Assembly: GCA_022571825.1 (NCBI GenBank)
Contig: JACZXC010000043.1
Coordinates: 1-11,838 of the forward strand
Source: Myxococcales bacterium
Lineage (GTDB): Bacteria > Myxococcota_A > UBA9160 > SMWR01
Reading direction: 5' to 3'
DNA: 11,838 bases
In this document: in pieces, positions 1-5,732 of the stretch
Position numbering within the stretch: the stretch's first letter is position 1
Layout of the letters: every line of letters starts with the position of its first letter
Made by a program: the position numbers and the translations under genes
Notes under the pieces: model-generated
Told to the model about the DNA's origin: nothing
Databases searched by the model: none
The model's input: the letters and a program-made list of their open reading frames with translations, nothing else

Positions 1-2
1 AG

Positions 3-1010
3 AAGCGCCGGAATGATCGCGTGTCTGTGGGATTCCCGGTTCACTATCGGATGGGACTTCGCCGCCGCCCTGCGACGCTGGTGGAACTGTCCATGACAGA
101 CTGTCGCATCATCGCGAAGCATCAGCTTTCGATTCGAGCGAAGATCGCACTTCGAATTCCCCGCGAACTCACCGGTGCTCGCCCTCTCACCCTGACGGGT
201 GAGGTGATCCGCATCCGGCCCATGAGCGCGGGGAACGACCGATGTTTCGATCTGGTCATCGCGTTTCGCCATCTGCGCCCCGAGTTCCAGGCCCAACTCG
301 AAGCCGCGGTCCAAAAACACGCCGACGGTCCGGCCGTGCTGCGGGAGCCGATCCGAGATCGCGGGATGCGGATTCCGCCGCCCGTCCCCGGGGAGGAGAA
401 ACCTCCCGAGGGCGTCCGCCTCGACGCCCGCGAAGCCGCGCCGGAACCCGGCGATCCGGTGCGGGGCCCCGCCGCGCCCCAGGAGACCATCTCAGCGGAG
501 ACGGCGACGACCCCGCCCGGCGACGAACCCCGATCGCCCGTCGCCCCGGTGCCGCCGGAACAGGATGCGAAAGCGGGTGGGTCGCACGCTGAGCCCGGAG
601 CGAAGCCCGCTCCGGAACCGGAGCCCGCCGCCGCGCCCGAACGACGGGCCAGCCCGCGATGGGCCCTCCAGCGACACCTGATCGCGATGGCGGAAGAAGC
701 GACCCGGATCCTGCTGGGCCGGGACATCTCTCTGGTCGGGATGCGCGTCGATCCCGACCCCCATCTCGCCCTGGGAGATGAACTCGTAATCGCGATCCAT
801 CTCCGCGCCCGGGAGAAACCCCTGATGGTGCAAGCCCGGGTGGACCGCGACGACGGCGACCGGGGACTCCTGCTCAGATTCCACGACCTCTCCGACGACG
901 CCGTCGACCGCCTGCGCCGGCAGGTCGATATCCTTCCGATCCTGGCGGTGGACCGGCGCAGAGAGGAGAGCGTCTTCGTATCCCAGATTCTCGAACGCGC
1001 GGCCCGCTGA
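3..1010 (+). CDS. Tandem PilZ-domain protein, 5' end outside the window
   Basis: Probable cytoplasmic cyclic-di-GMP receptor or adaptor with two PilZ domains. The frame is open to the window edge, and the codons before the GTG at 21 read KRRNDRVSVGFPVHYR, a typical PilZ opening with an RxxxR arginine pair, so the gene almost certainly starts upstream and GTG 21 is not its start. Numbering from that GTG, PilZ-1 runs to about residue 100. A long Pro/Ala/Glu-rich linker follows (about 101-205), and PilZ-2 spans about 206-305. PilZ-2 has both ligand motifs: RxxxR (R209-A-S-P-R213) and DxSxxG (D235-I-S-L-V-G240). In PilZ-1 the second motif is degenerate (E-L-S-M-T-D). I infer that PilZ-2 binds the nucleotide and PilZ-1 may be structural. 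The output is unknown, and no motility or polysaccharide genes are seen next to it. The PilZ assignment is from motifs only. Confidence 0.8.
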   Translation, partial: KRRNDRVSVGFPVHYRMGLRRRPATLVELSMTDCRIIAKHQLSIRAKIALRIPRELTGARPLTLTGEVIRIRPMSAGNDRCFDLVIAFRHLRPEFQAQLEAAVQKHADGPAVLREPIRDRGMRIPPPVPGEEKPPEGVRLDAREAAPEPGDPVRGPAAPQETISAETATTPPGDEPRSPVAPVPPEQDAKAGGSHAEPGAKPAPEPEPAAAPERRASPRWALQRHLIAMAEEATRILLGRDISLVGMRVDPDPHLALGDELVIAIHLRAREKPLMVQARVDRDDGDRGLLLRFHDLSDDAVDRLRRQVDILPILAVDRRREESVFVSQILERAAR

Positions 1011-1083
1011 ACCATCCTCACCGGATCATCGGGCGCATCCGGGTCGTCCGCTCCCCGGGCTGAGTGGTGAGTGCGGAGTGGGA

Positions 1084-1089
1084 TAGAAT
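1084..1089 (+). promoter_or_regulatory. Candidate -10 box (TAGAAT) of a leaderless transcript
   Basis: TAGAAT fits the TANNNT form of a sigma-70 -10 element and ends 7 bases before the GTG at 1097. No Shine-Dalgarno sequence lies at normal spacing before that GTG. This geometry is typical of leaderless genes, where transcription begins at or next to the start codon. No convincing -35 box was seen. The box supports starting the downstream gene at 1097 rather than 1064. Confidence 0.4.
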
Positions 1090-1096
1090 CGCCCAG

Positions 1097-1588
1097 GTGA
1101 GCGCTCCGAATCCGGATCCGTCGGACACGGCGAAGCTTCAGAGGCGCCATCTCCGGTTCGGATGGTGGTCGCTGTTGGCCTTTCTCACCCTGGGAATCGG
1201 GCTAGAGGGGTTGCATGGCTTCAAGGTGGGCTGGTATCTGGACGTTGCCAATGAAGCCCGCCGCCTGTCCTGGACCCTGTCCCACGCGCACGGCACACTC
1301 CTCGCCCTGATCCATCTGGCCTTCGCGTATGCGCTGGGTTGGCGGCCGGCAGGCGGCCTGCAGCGGCAACGTGTCGCTTCTGGGTGTCTGCTCGGCGCAA
1401 GCGTCCTGTTGCCCGGTGGATTCTTCCTGGGCGGCATCGTGATCTACGACGGGGATCCCGGTCTCGCGATTCTCCTGGTCCCCGTAGGCGGAGCCCTGCT
1501 CCTGGCCGGGGTGGGGGCGACGGCCTGGGACCTGTCGCGCTCGGGTCCCGGGACCAGCCCCCCGAGCTCCACGGCGTCGGGCTCCTAG
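1097..1588 (+). CDS. Small four-helix integral membrane protein, unknown function
   Basis: I do not recognise the family. From the GTG at 1097 the protein has 163 residues. A polar N-terminus (about 1-20) is followed by four hydrophobic stretches at roughly 22-42, 68-88, 102-123 and 130-150, then a Ser/Gly/Pro-rich tail. A histidine-containing segment, SHAHGTLLALIHLAFA, sits at the start of the second helix; such a cluster could bind metal or heme, but that is speculation. An in-frame GTG at 1064 would add 11 residues. I prefer 1097 because TAGAAT lies just upstream and residues before it do not look conserved. It stands alone: 86 bases separate it from the PilZ gene and 87 from the transpeptidase-like gene. 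Confidence 0.7.
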   Translation: MSAPNPDPSDTAKLQRRHLRFGWWSLLAFLTLGIGLEGLHGFKVGWYLDVANEARRLSWTLSHAHGTLLALIHLAFAYALGWRPAGGLQRQRVASGCLLGASVLLPGGFFLGGIVIYDGDPGLAILLVPVGGALLLAGVGATAWDLSRSGPGTSPPSSTASGS

Positions 1589-1675
1589 CATGTGAGACGC
1601 GGGGCGTCCGAGTCCGCGGCCACGCAAGTCCGCGCAACCTGCCGGTCCCCAAGGGCCACTTACCTCCGGGCGGTG

Positions 1676-2206
1676 ATGAGAACAGTGAATCAGAGCATCG
1701 TTCTCTTGTTTGCGCTTCCCCTACTCGTTGGAGGCGGCCCCGATCCCGGGATCCTGCTCGAGATCGATCGAGCGAGTTTCGTGCTAACCGCCCGCGATCT
1801 TCGCGACGCGAGCGAGGGACCGCAGATCCCGGTCGTCCTCGGCTCGCCGGCCCACCCGACGCCCTCGGGCACCTTTTCGGTCACCGGGGTCGTGGACCGC
1901 CCCGAATGGGCGCCCGGCCCCAACGCTCGCGCCGCCGGTGCCCATCGGGTCGCGTCTTCCATCCACGGGCCCATGGGCGTCGCAAAGATTCCCTTCGGCC
2001 GCCGTGGCGTGGCCCTCCACGGGGGCGCGGATCCGCGGCTGTTGGGCAAGCCCGTGTCCCTCGGCTGTGCGCGCACCGCCGACGCCGACCTCCTCGGTCT
2101 ATTGGATTGGCTCGAGGACCGCGGCGCCCTCGGACCCTCACGCCACCTCGCCAGCGGCGAATCGCGCCGGAGTTTTCGCCGCCCGACCCGGATCCGGGTG
2201 CGTTGA
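1676..2206 (+). CDS. Exported L,D-transpeptidase-like (YkuD-fold) protein
   Basis: Likely a periplasmic enzyme that makes 3-3 peptidoglycan cross-links or attaches proteins to peptidoglycan. From ATG 1676 it has 176 residues. The hydrophobic N-terminus (about 6-21) looks like a signal peptide. Family signs follow in order: a GSPAHPTPSGTFSV segment (56-69), typical of the start of the YkuD fold; the catalytic-type histidine in ALHGGADP (H115); and the active-site segment SLGCAR with C131. The usual S-H-G-C is S-L-G-C here, so the histidine before Gly-Cys is absent. The size is close to a bare catalytic domain plus signal, with no LysM or other binding module. The adjacent GTG at 1673 is an equally possible start. 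A longer reading from 1592 would bury the signal peptide and is rejected. A 228-base gap to the next gene suggests a separate transcript. Confidence 0.85.
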   Translation: MRTVNQSIVLLFALPLLVGGGPDPGILLEIDRASFVLTARDLRDASEGPQIPVVLGSPAHPTPSGTFSVTGVVDRPEWAPGPNARAAGAHRVASSIHGPMGVAKIPFGRRGVALHGGADPRLLGKPVSLGCARTADADLLGLLDWLEDRGALGPSRHLASGESRRSFRRPTRIRVR

Positions 2207-2311
2207 TGGGGTGGTCCCCGCCGCTCGCCCAGGCGATGCGGCGGTGGGCTCAGCCCCGCTGCACCACGCCAGCGCGCAACCGCCTGCAGCAAACCCGCGC
2301 GATCCTGCGGG

Positions 2312-2338
2312 AATTCAGAAAAAATCAATAAATTCAGA
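2312..2338 (+). repeat. Short direct repeat in the AT-rich patch upstream of the surface-protein operon
   Basis: AATTCAGA occurs at 2312-2319 and 2331-2338, 19 bases start to start, in an A/T-rich patch that stands out in this GC-rich window. It lies about 100 bases upstream of the PEP-CTERM gene, in the 228-base gap that should hold the operon promoter. It could be an UP-element-like or operator sequence. No clear -35/-10 pair or sigma-54 (TGGC-N8-TGC) site was found in this gap. Confidence 0.3.
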
Positions 2339-2421
2339 CACTTTCGAGGTCTCACGACCGCTTATTCACGACGCCTCGGCGGCCTCGGCGATCCAATTCT
2401 CCAGACCCGAACCCGCCGGGC

Positions 2422-2426
2422 GGAGG
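2422..2426 (+). promoter_or_regulatory. Ribosome binding site of the PEP-CTERM gene
   Basis: GGAGG ends 8 bases before ATG 2435. It fixes the start of the first gene of the three-gene operon. Confidence 0.75.
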
Positions 2427-2434
2427 TTTGTGCC

Positions 2435-3238
2435 ATGCAGGGGAAAGCGCAGGGGCGCCTCGGGCGCCGTGATTCGATCCGTGCCAGCGCGTGGATCCTG
2501 GCCGCGAGCCTCCTCGGCGCCGGTCCGGCGGCGGGCACGACGGTGTGTACGCCGACTCAGTGCACCGTCTTCTTCTCGGGCCCCGACGGGTTCGGGCTCG
2601 ATTCGGGCGACGCCACGGAAGTCAGCGGCGAACTCGGTATTCCGATCCTGCAAGGCGTGGAGCTGTTCTCCACGTCCGGGACCCTCGCGGAGACGATCCT
2701 CTTCGATCCGGTGCTGGACCTGGACCCGTTCCCCCCCTCAGCCCTGGGTCCCAACGTCGCCACGACCGAATGGACCATCCGCAACATCACTGGGTCCACG
2801 GACGCCGGGCCCGACCCCGACCTGATCGACAACGTGTTTTACCTCTTCGTCGGCTTCGGGAAGAAGGACGAGTTCGGGAATGTTCCCAGCTTCATGGATC
2901 CCAGCGGGAACACCGTGGGCTACGGCAGCACCCCTCTCGGTCTGATCCTCGACACCGCGGATCCCTGGGTCCTCCTCGAAGCCTTCGACAGCGATCTCAA
3001 TCAGACGTTCTTCTATCCCGCCGTGGACCTCGGGTCGATCGCCAGTGGCGCCGAGGCCGATCCGTTCGACGTGGGGTATTTCATCGGCGGACCCCTGCAA
3101 GAGCCTCTGCCCTCGATCTTCGTCCTGCCCCGATTTCAGGTGGGAGCCGGCTTCACGGTGATTCCAGAGCCGGCCGCGGCGCTGCTCCTCGGCCTCGGCC
3201 TGGCGGGACTGGCTGTGACGAGGCCGCGCCGGCCATGA
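2435..3238 (+). CDS. PEP-CTERM sorting-domain surface protein
   Basis: A 267-residue exported protein. The N-terminus is basic (GRLGRRDSIR), followed by a hydrophobic stretch (about 18-34) ending near PAAG, a signal peptide. The last 26 residues form a PEP-CTERM tail: VIPEP (242-246), a hydrophobic helix rich in Leu/Ala/Gly (247-262) and a basic end (TRPRRP). In this family the tail is recognised by an exosortase, and the protein is delivered to the envelope or extracellular matrix. The mature part starts with a cysteine pair (C38, C43) and is rich in Gly, Asp, Pro and aromatic residues, with acidic stretches such as GLDSGD and STDAGPDPDLIDN that might bind calcium (speculative). No enzyme motif is seen. 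Its stop overlaps the next start by ATGA, so the two are probably translated together. No exosortase is in this window. Confidence 0.85.
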   Translation: MQGKAQGRLGRRDSIRASAWILAASLLGAGPAAGTTVCTPTQCTVFFSGPDGFGLDSGDATEVSGELGIPILQGVELFSTSGTLAETILFDPVLDLDPFPPSALGPNVATTEWTIRNITGSTDAGPDPDLIDNVFYLFVGFGKKDEFGNVPSFMDPSGNTVGYGSTPLGLILDTADPWVLLEAFDSDLNQTFFYPAVDLGSIASGAEADPFDVGYFIGGPLQEPLPSIFVLPRFQVGAGFTVIPEPAAALLLGLGLAGLAVTRPRRP

Positions 3239-4881
3239 TGCAGCCGATCCCCGGACATCGACACCGGGGAATGTCGAGACTCGTCCCCCGACACCGGGGG
3301 AAACCCATCTGGGTCTGGGGCGCCCTGTCGGTATTGCTATTGCTGTCGCTGGCGGGGGCGGGGCCGGCCCACGCCGCCGACGAGGCCCAGGTACTTCGGC
3401 TCCGCGCCGAGCAGCTCGCCGCTCGGGGCCAATGCGCCGAGGCGCTGCCCATCGTGCGGGAGGCCCGGCGACTCGACCCCTTGGATGCTTTGGCAGCACT
3501 CGTCGAGGGCGAGTGCGCCCTGCGCGTCGGCCAATCCGCCCGGGCGATCCAGCCGTTGCGGGAGGCCCGGCGACTCGACCCGAGCCTATCCGCGGCCATC
3601 CTTTATCTGGGCATCGCCCACTATGAGCTGGGTCAGCTGGAAGCGGCGGAGCGGGAGCTGAACCAAGCAGAGCAGCTTCTGCCCGAGTCCGCCGAGGTCT
3701 TCCTCTACCGGGGTCTGGTCCTGCTCCGAGGCGCAGACGCCGTCGAGGCGGCCACGAGCTTCGAGCGCGCCGCCGCGCTGTCCCCCGATACCGTCGAGCC
3801 CGTGGCGAGCTATTACGCGGGGCGCGCCTGGCAGATCGCCGCGGACCGCACCCGCGCCGAACAGGCCCTGCGACGCGTGATCGAGCGCGCTCCGGGGTCG
3901 CCCTGGGCCCAGCAGGCGGAGCAGGCGCTGTCGGACCATCTCGGCCGCAGCAAGCGCCGAGGACTGCGGGGAGGGATCACAACCGGTCTCGAATGGGACT
4001 CCAACGTGCTTCTGCGCGGGCAGGGCTCGGTCTTCGCCAGGGGCGGTGAGGGAGACGGTCGCGGCTTCTGGAGCCTCGACGGCGGGAGCGAACTCTTTCG
4101 CAATCTCGACTGGACGCTGGGTGTCGGAGCCAGCTACTACGGCAACGCCCACTTCGACCTGAAAGATTTCAACCTCCAGGTTCCCATCGGCTACGCCTGG
4201 GTCGATCGCGCGATCGGCGAGACCAGTTTCGCACGACTTCAATTCGAATCCGGCTTCGCCTGGCTGGGTACCGACCCCTATCTCTTTCCCATCACGGTCA
4301 CCCTCTCCGGCCATCACCGCTGGGCGGATGCCGGCTCGGGCCACGCGTACTTCCGCTACGGGCGACGCGACTACCGCTTTCCGATCGACACGACAGTGCC
4401 CCCTCAGACGCCGTCGCCACTGATTGCGAACGTGGCGAAGGCGCGAGATCGCGACGGGAGCTGGTACCAGTGGGGCTACGATCACGTGCTGCCGCTGAAG
4501 GGCACTCTCCTGCGGGCGGGCGTCAACGTCGGCCGCTACGACTCTCATCGCGAGTACACCCACACGGCCATCGCGATCGGCGCCGGCGGCCGCCGCGAGC
4601 TGATCTGGGACCTCGCCCTCGACGTCGACCTGAGCTACACGGCGGAGCGATACGACAATCCGTCGACCTTCCCGATTGCGCCCACGACTCCGAGCCACCC
4701 CACGTCGGACCGCCGGGACGACATCTGGAACCTTCAGGTCGAACTCGAACGGGATATTGCAGACTGGCTGAAAATGACCGTTCGCTACCAGTTCACTGAC
4801 GATGATTCCAATACCCCGACCTTCGACTACGACCGCCATATCGTGGGCCTGTACTTCACGGTCTCACTGGGGGAGAAATGA
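3235..4881 (+). CDS. TPR-repeat protein with C-terminal outer-membrane beta-barrel (Slam-like architecture)
   Basis: Predicted outer-membrane protein of 548 residues from ATG 3235. A signal peptide (about 24-47) ends in GPAHA before ADE. Four to five TPR-like helical units cover about 51-235 (for example REARRLDP at units 1 and 2, then AILYLGIAHYELGQLEAAER). From about 243 to the end the sequence alternates short amphipathic strands with polar turns, rich in Tyr, Trp, Gly and Arg (GITTGLEWDSNV, HAYFRYGRRDYRF, IVGLYFTVSL), as in outer-membrane barrels. Periplasmic TPRs before a barrel recall Slam/DUF560 surface-lipoprotein assembly modulators, but the barrel could not be assigned to that family by eye. 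The frame extends far upstream (to 2491), but that part overlaps the PEP-CTERM gene and is spurious. An alternative start at ATG 3271 gives a shorter, more ordinary signal peptide. It overlaps both neighbours by 4 bases. Confidence 0.8.
   Translation: MMQPIPGHRHRGMSRLVPRHRGKPIWVWGALSVLLLLSLAGAGPAHAADEAQVLRLRAEQLAARGQCAEALPIVREARRLDPLDALAALVEGECALRVGQSARAIQPLREARRLDPSLSAAILYLGIAHYELGQLEAAERELNQAEQLLPESAEVFLYRGLVLLRGADAVEAATSFERAAALSPDTVEPVASYYAGRAWQIAADRTRAEQALRRVIERAPGSPWAQQAEQALSDHLGRSKRRGLRGGITTGLEWDSNVLLRGQGSVFARGGEGDGRGFWSLDGGSELFRNLDWTLGVGASYYGNAHFDLKDFNLQVPIGYAWVDRAIGETSFARLQFESGFAWLGTDPYLFPITVTLSGHHRWADAGSGHAYFRYGRRDYRFPIDTTVPPQTPSPLIANVAKARDRDGSWYQWGYDHVLPLKGTLLRAGVNVGRYDSHREYTHTAIAIGAGGRRELIWDLALDVDLSYTAERYDNPSTFPIAPTTPSHPTSDRRDDIWNLQVELERDIADWLKMTVRYQFTDDDSNTPTFDYDRHIVGLYFTVSLGEK
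3248..3270 (+). promoter_or_regulatory. Hairpin 1 at the start of the TPR-barrel gene
   Basis: TCCCCGG (3248-3254) pairs perfectly with CCGGGGA (3264-3270) around a 9-base loop. The 3' arm touches the alternative start ATG 3271, so the hairpin could hide the G-rich bases before that start. It may tune translation of the second gene relative to the first. It lies inside the coding frame if ATG 3235 is used. Confidence 0.4.
3284..3301 (+). promoter_or_regulatory. Hairpin 2 at the start of the TPR-barrel gene
   Basis: TCCCCCG (3284-3290) pairs perfectly with CGGGGGA (3295-3301) around an ACAC loop. It is only 13 bases after hairpin 1 and shares CGACACCGGGG with it, so the two look like a duplicated element. 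There is no following T-run, so it is not a standard terminator. Confidence 0.4.
3455..3581 (+). repeat. Identical 25-base segments one TPR unit apart
   Basis: A 25-base segment at 3455-3479 is repeated exactly at 3557-3581. The offset is 102 bases, which is 34 codons and exactly one TPR unit. Both copies encode REARRLDP within the repeat helices. This is direct sign of a recent internal duplication, or gene conversion, of a TPR unit. Confidence 0.7.
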
Positions 4882-5696
4882 GGACCACTCGCTACCTATG
4901 GATACGGATCGCATGCTCGCTGCTGGTTTCCGGCCTTGCCCTCGGCGGGGCCGAGTCGGTCTTCGCGGACGACTCGACCGAGGCCGTCGGGCAGGTCACC
5001 GCGATCTCGGGCTTTGTCGTCGCCGAGCGCCCGGGGAAACCGCCCCGGCCACTGCACTGTCAGGATCACGTCTATCGGGGGGAGCGGATCGTCACCTCCG
5101 ACAGCGCTCGGGTGGGCGTACTCATGGACGATGTCTACGCCTATCTCGCGCCGAGCACCAACCTGCGCGTGGACCGTACCCCGGAGGCCAGCAGCGACCT
5201 GACCCTCGAGTCGGGGGCCGTCCGGGTGATCGATCCGCGCAACCACGGAACCGCGGCTCGACTCACCGCCCTCGATGCCTCGGCCCAGGTGCTCGGAAAC
5301 GACACCGAGGCCTACCTTTTCTCGGAAAAGACAGGGCGCTACGCGATGCTGTGCGAGTGGGACGCGCCCCTTTCCGTCACGCGCCGCGACGAGTCGGTGC
5401 TGGCCAGCCCCGGAAAATGCGTCCTCGCGAAGCCCAAGGAGCCCCTCTACCTCGCCGACGCCCACGACGAGCGAATCGCATTGCCGACGGACGATCTGTG
5501 TGACCGCCCGATTGGAGCCCTGGATCTTCGACTCACGCCCGACGTCGCCGCCGCGCCCCTGGCACCTTGGTCAATCGCGGGGTCGGCGGGCCCCGGTCTC
5601 GCGCGTGCCACCTGCGACGCGGGTTGCCCCGGTGTCGTCGTCGTGGTGCCCCCCCCTGTCTCTCCGGTTGGTGGTTTCCCGGGTTCTGGACCCTAG
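4878..5696 (+). CDS. FecR-domain periplasmic protein
   Basis: A 272-residue exported protein. The signal peptide covers residues 1-30 (hydrophobic core about 11-24, cleavage after ESVFA). A FecR-like domain spans about 35-125: GQVTAISGFVV, then YRGERIVTSDSARVGVLMDD and LESGAVRVIDP, the usual order of this beta-rich domain. A second beta-rich part runs to about 200. The mature protein has six cysteines (61, 159, 181, 208, 246, 250), which could form disulfides in the periplasm. The tail is unusual: CDAGC, then five valines and a Pro/Gly-rich end. Classical FecR proteins carry an N-terminal anti-sigma region and a membrane helix and sit beside a sigma factor gene; neither is seen here, so this is a FecR-domain protein of envelope type, not a sigma regulator. 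It overlaps the barrel gene by ATGA, with a G-rich Shine-Dalgarno site just before its start. Confidence 0.8.
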   Translation: MRTTRYLWIRIACSLLVSGLALGGAESVFADDSTEAVGQVTAISGFVVAERPGKPPRPLHCQDHVYRGERIVTSDSARVGVLMDDVYAYLAPSTNLRVDRTPEASSDLTLESGAVRVIDPRNHGTAARLTALDASAQVLGNDTEAYLFSEKTGRYAMLCEWDAPLSVTRRDESVLASPGKCVLAKPKEPLYLADAHDERIALPTDDLCDRPIGALDLRLTPDVAAAPLAPWSIAGSAGPGLARATCDAGCPGVVVVVPPPVSPVGGFPGSGP

Positions 5697-5720
5697 GCCC
5701 CTCGACCCGCCCGGCTTCGG

Positions 5721-5726
5721 TACCCT
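5721..5726 (+). promoter_or_regulatory. Candidate -10 box (TACCCT) of a leaderless transcript
   Basis: TACCCT fits TANNNT and ends 6 bases before ATG 5733, with no Shine-Dalgarno sequence between. It sits in the 36-base gap after the FecR-domain gene, so the HAD gene may have its own promoter. The spacing matches the box before the gene at 1097. No good -35 box was seen. Confidence 0.35.
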
Positions 5727-5732
5727 GGACCC

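Noticed and set aside
122..1150. 342-codon open frame on the - strand
   Set aside because: Antisense to the PilZ gene, Arg/Ser-rich with no domain.
1596..1608. GACGC-GGG-GCGTC hairpin after the four-helix protein gene, as a terminator
   Set aside because: Only 5 bp of stem and no T-run. Such short palindromes are expected by chance in GC-rich DNA.
2491..3234. Upstream part of the long frame that ends at 4881
   Set aside because: It overlaps the PEP-CTERM gene in another frame and has Arg-rich, low-complexity composition typical of a GC-rich shadow. The real gene starts at ATG 3235, or possibly 3271.
3586..4839. 417-codon open frame on the - strand
   Set aside because: Antisense to the TPR-barrel gene, whose frame has clear signal, TPR and barrel features. 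No domain is seen in the antisense product.
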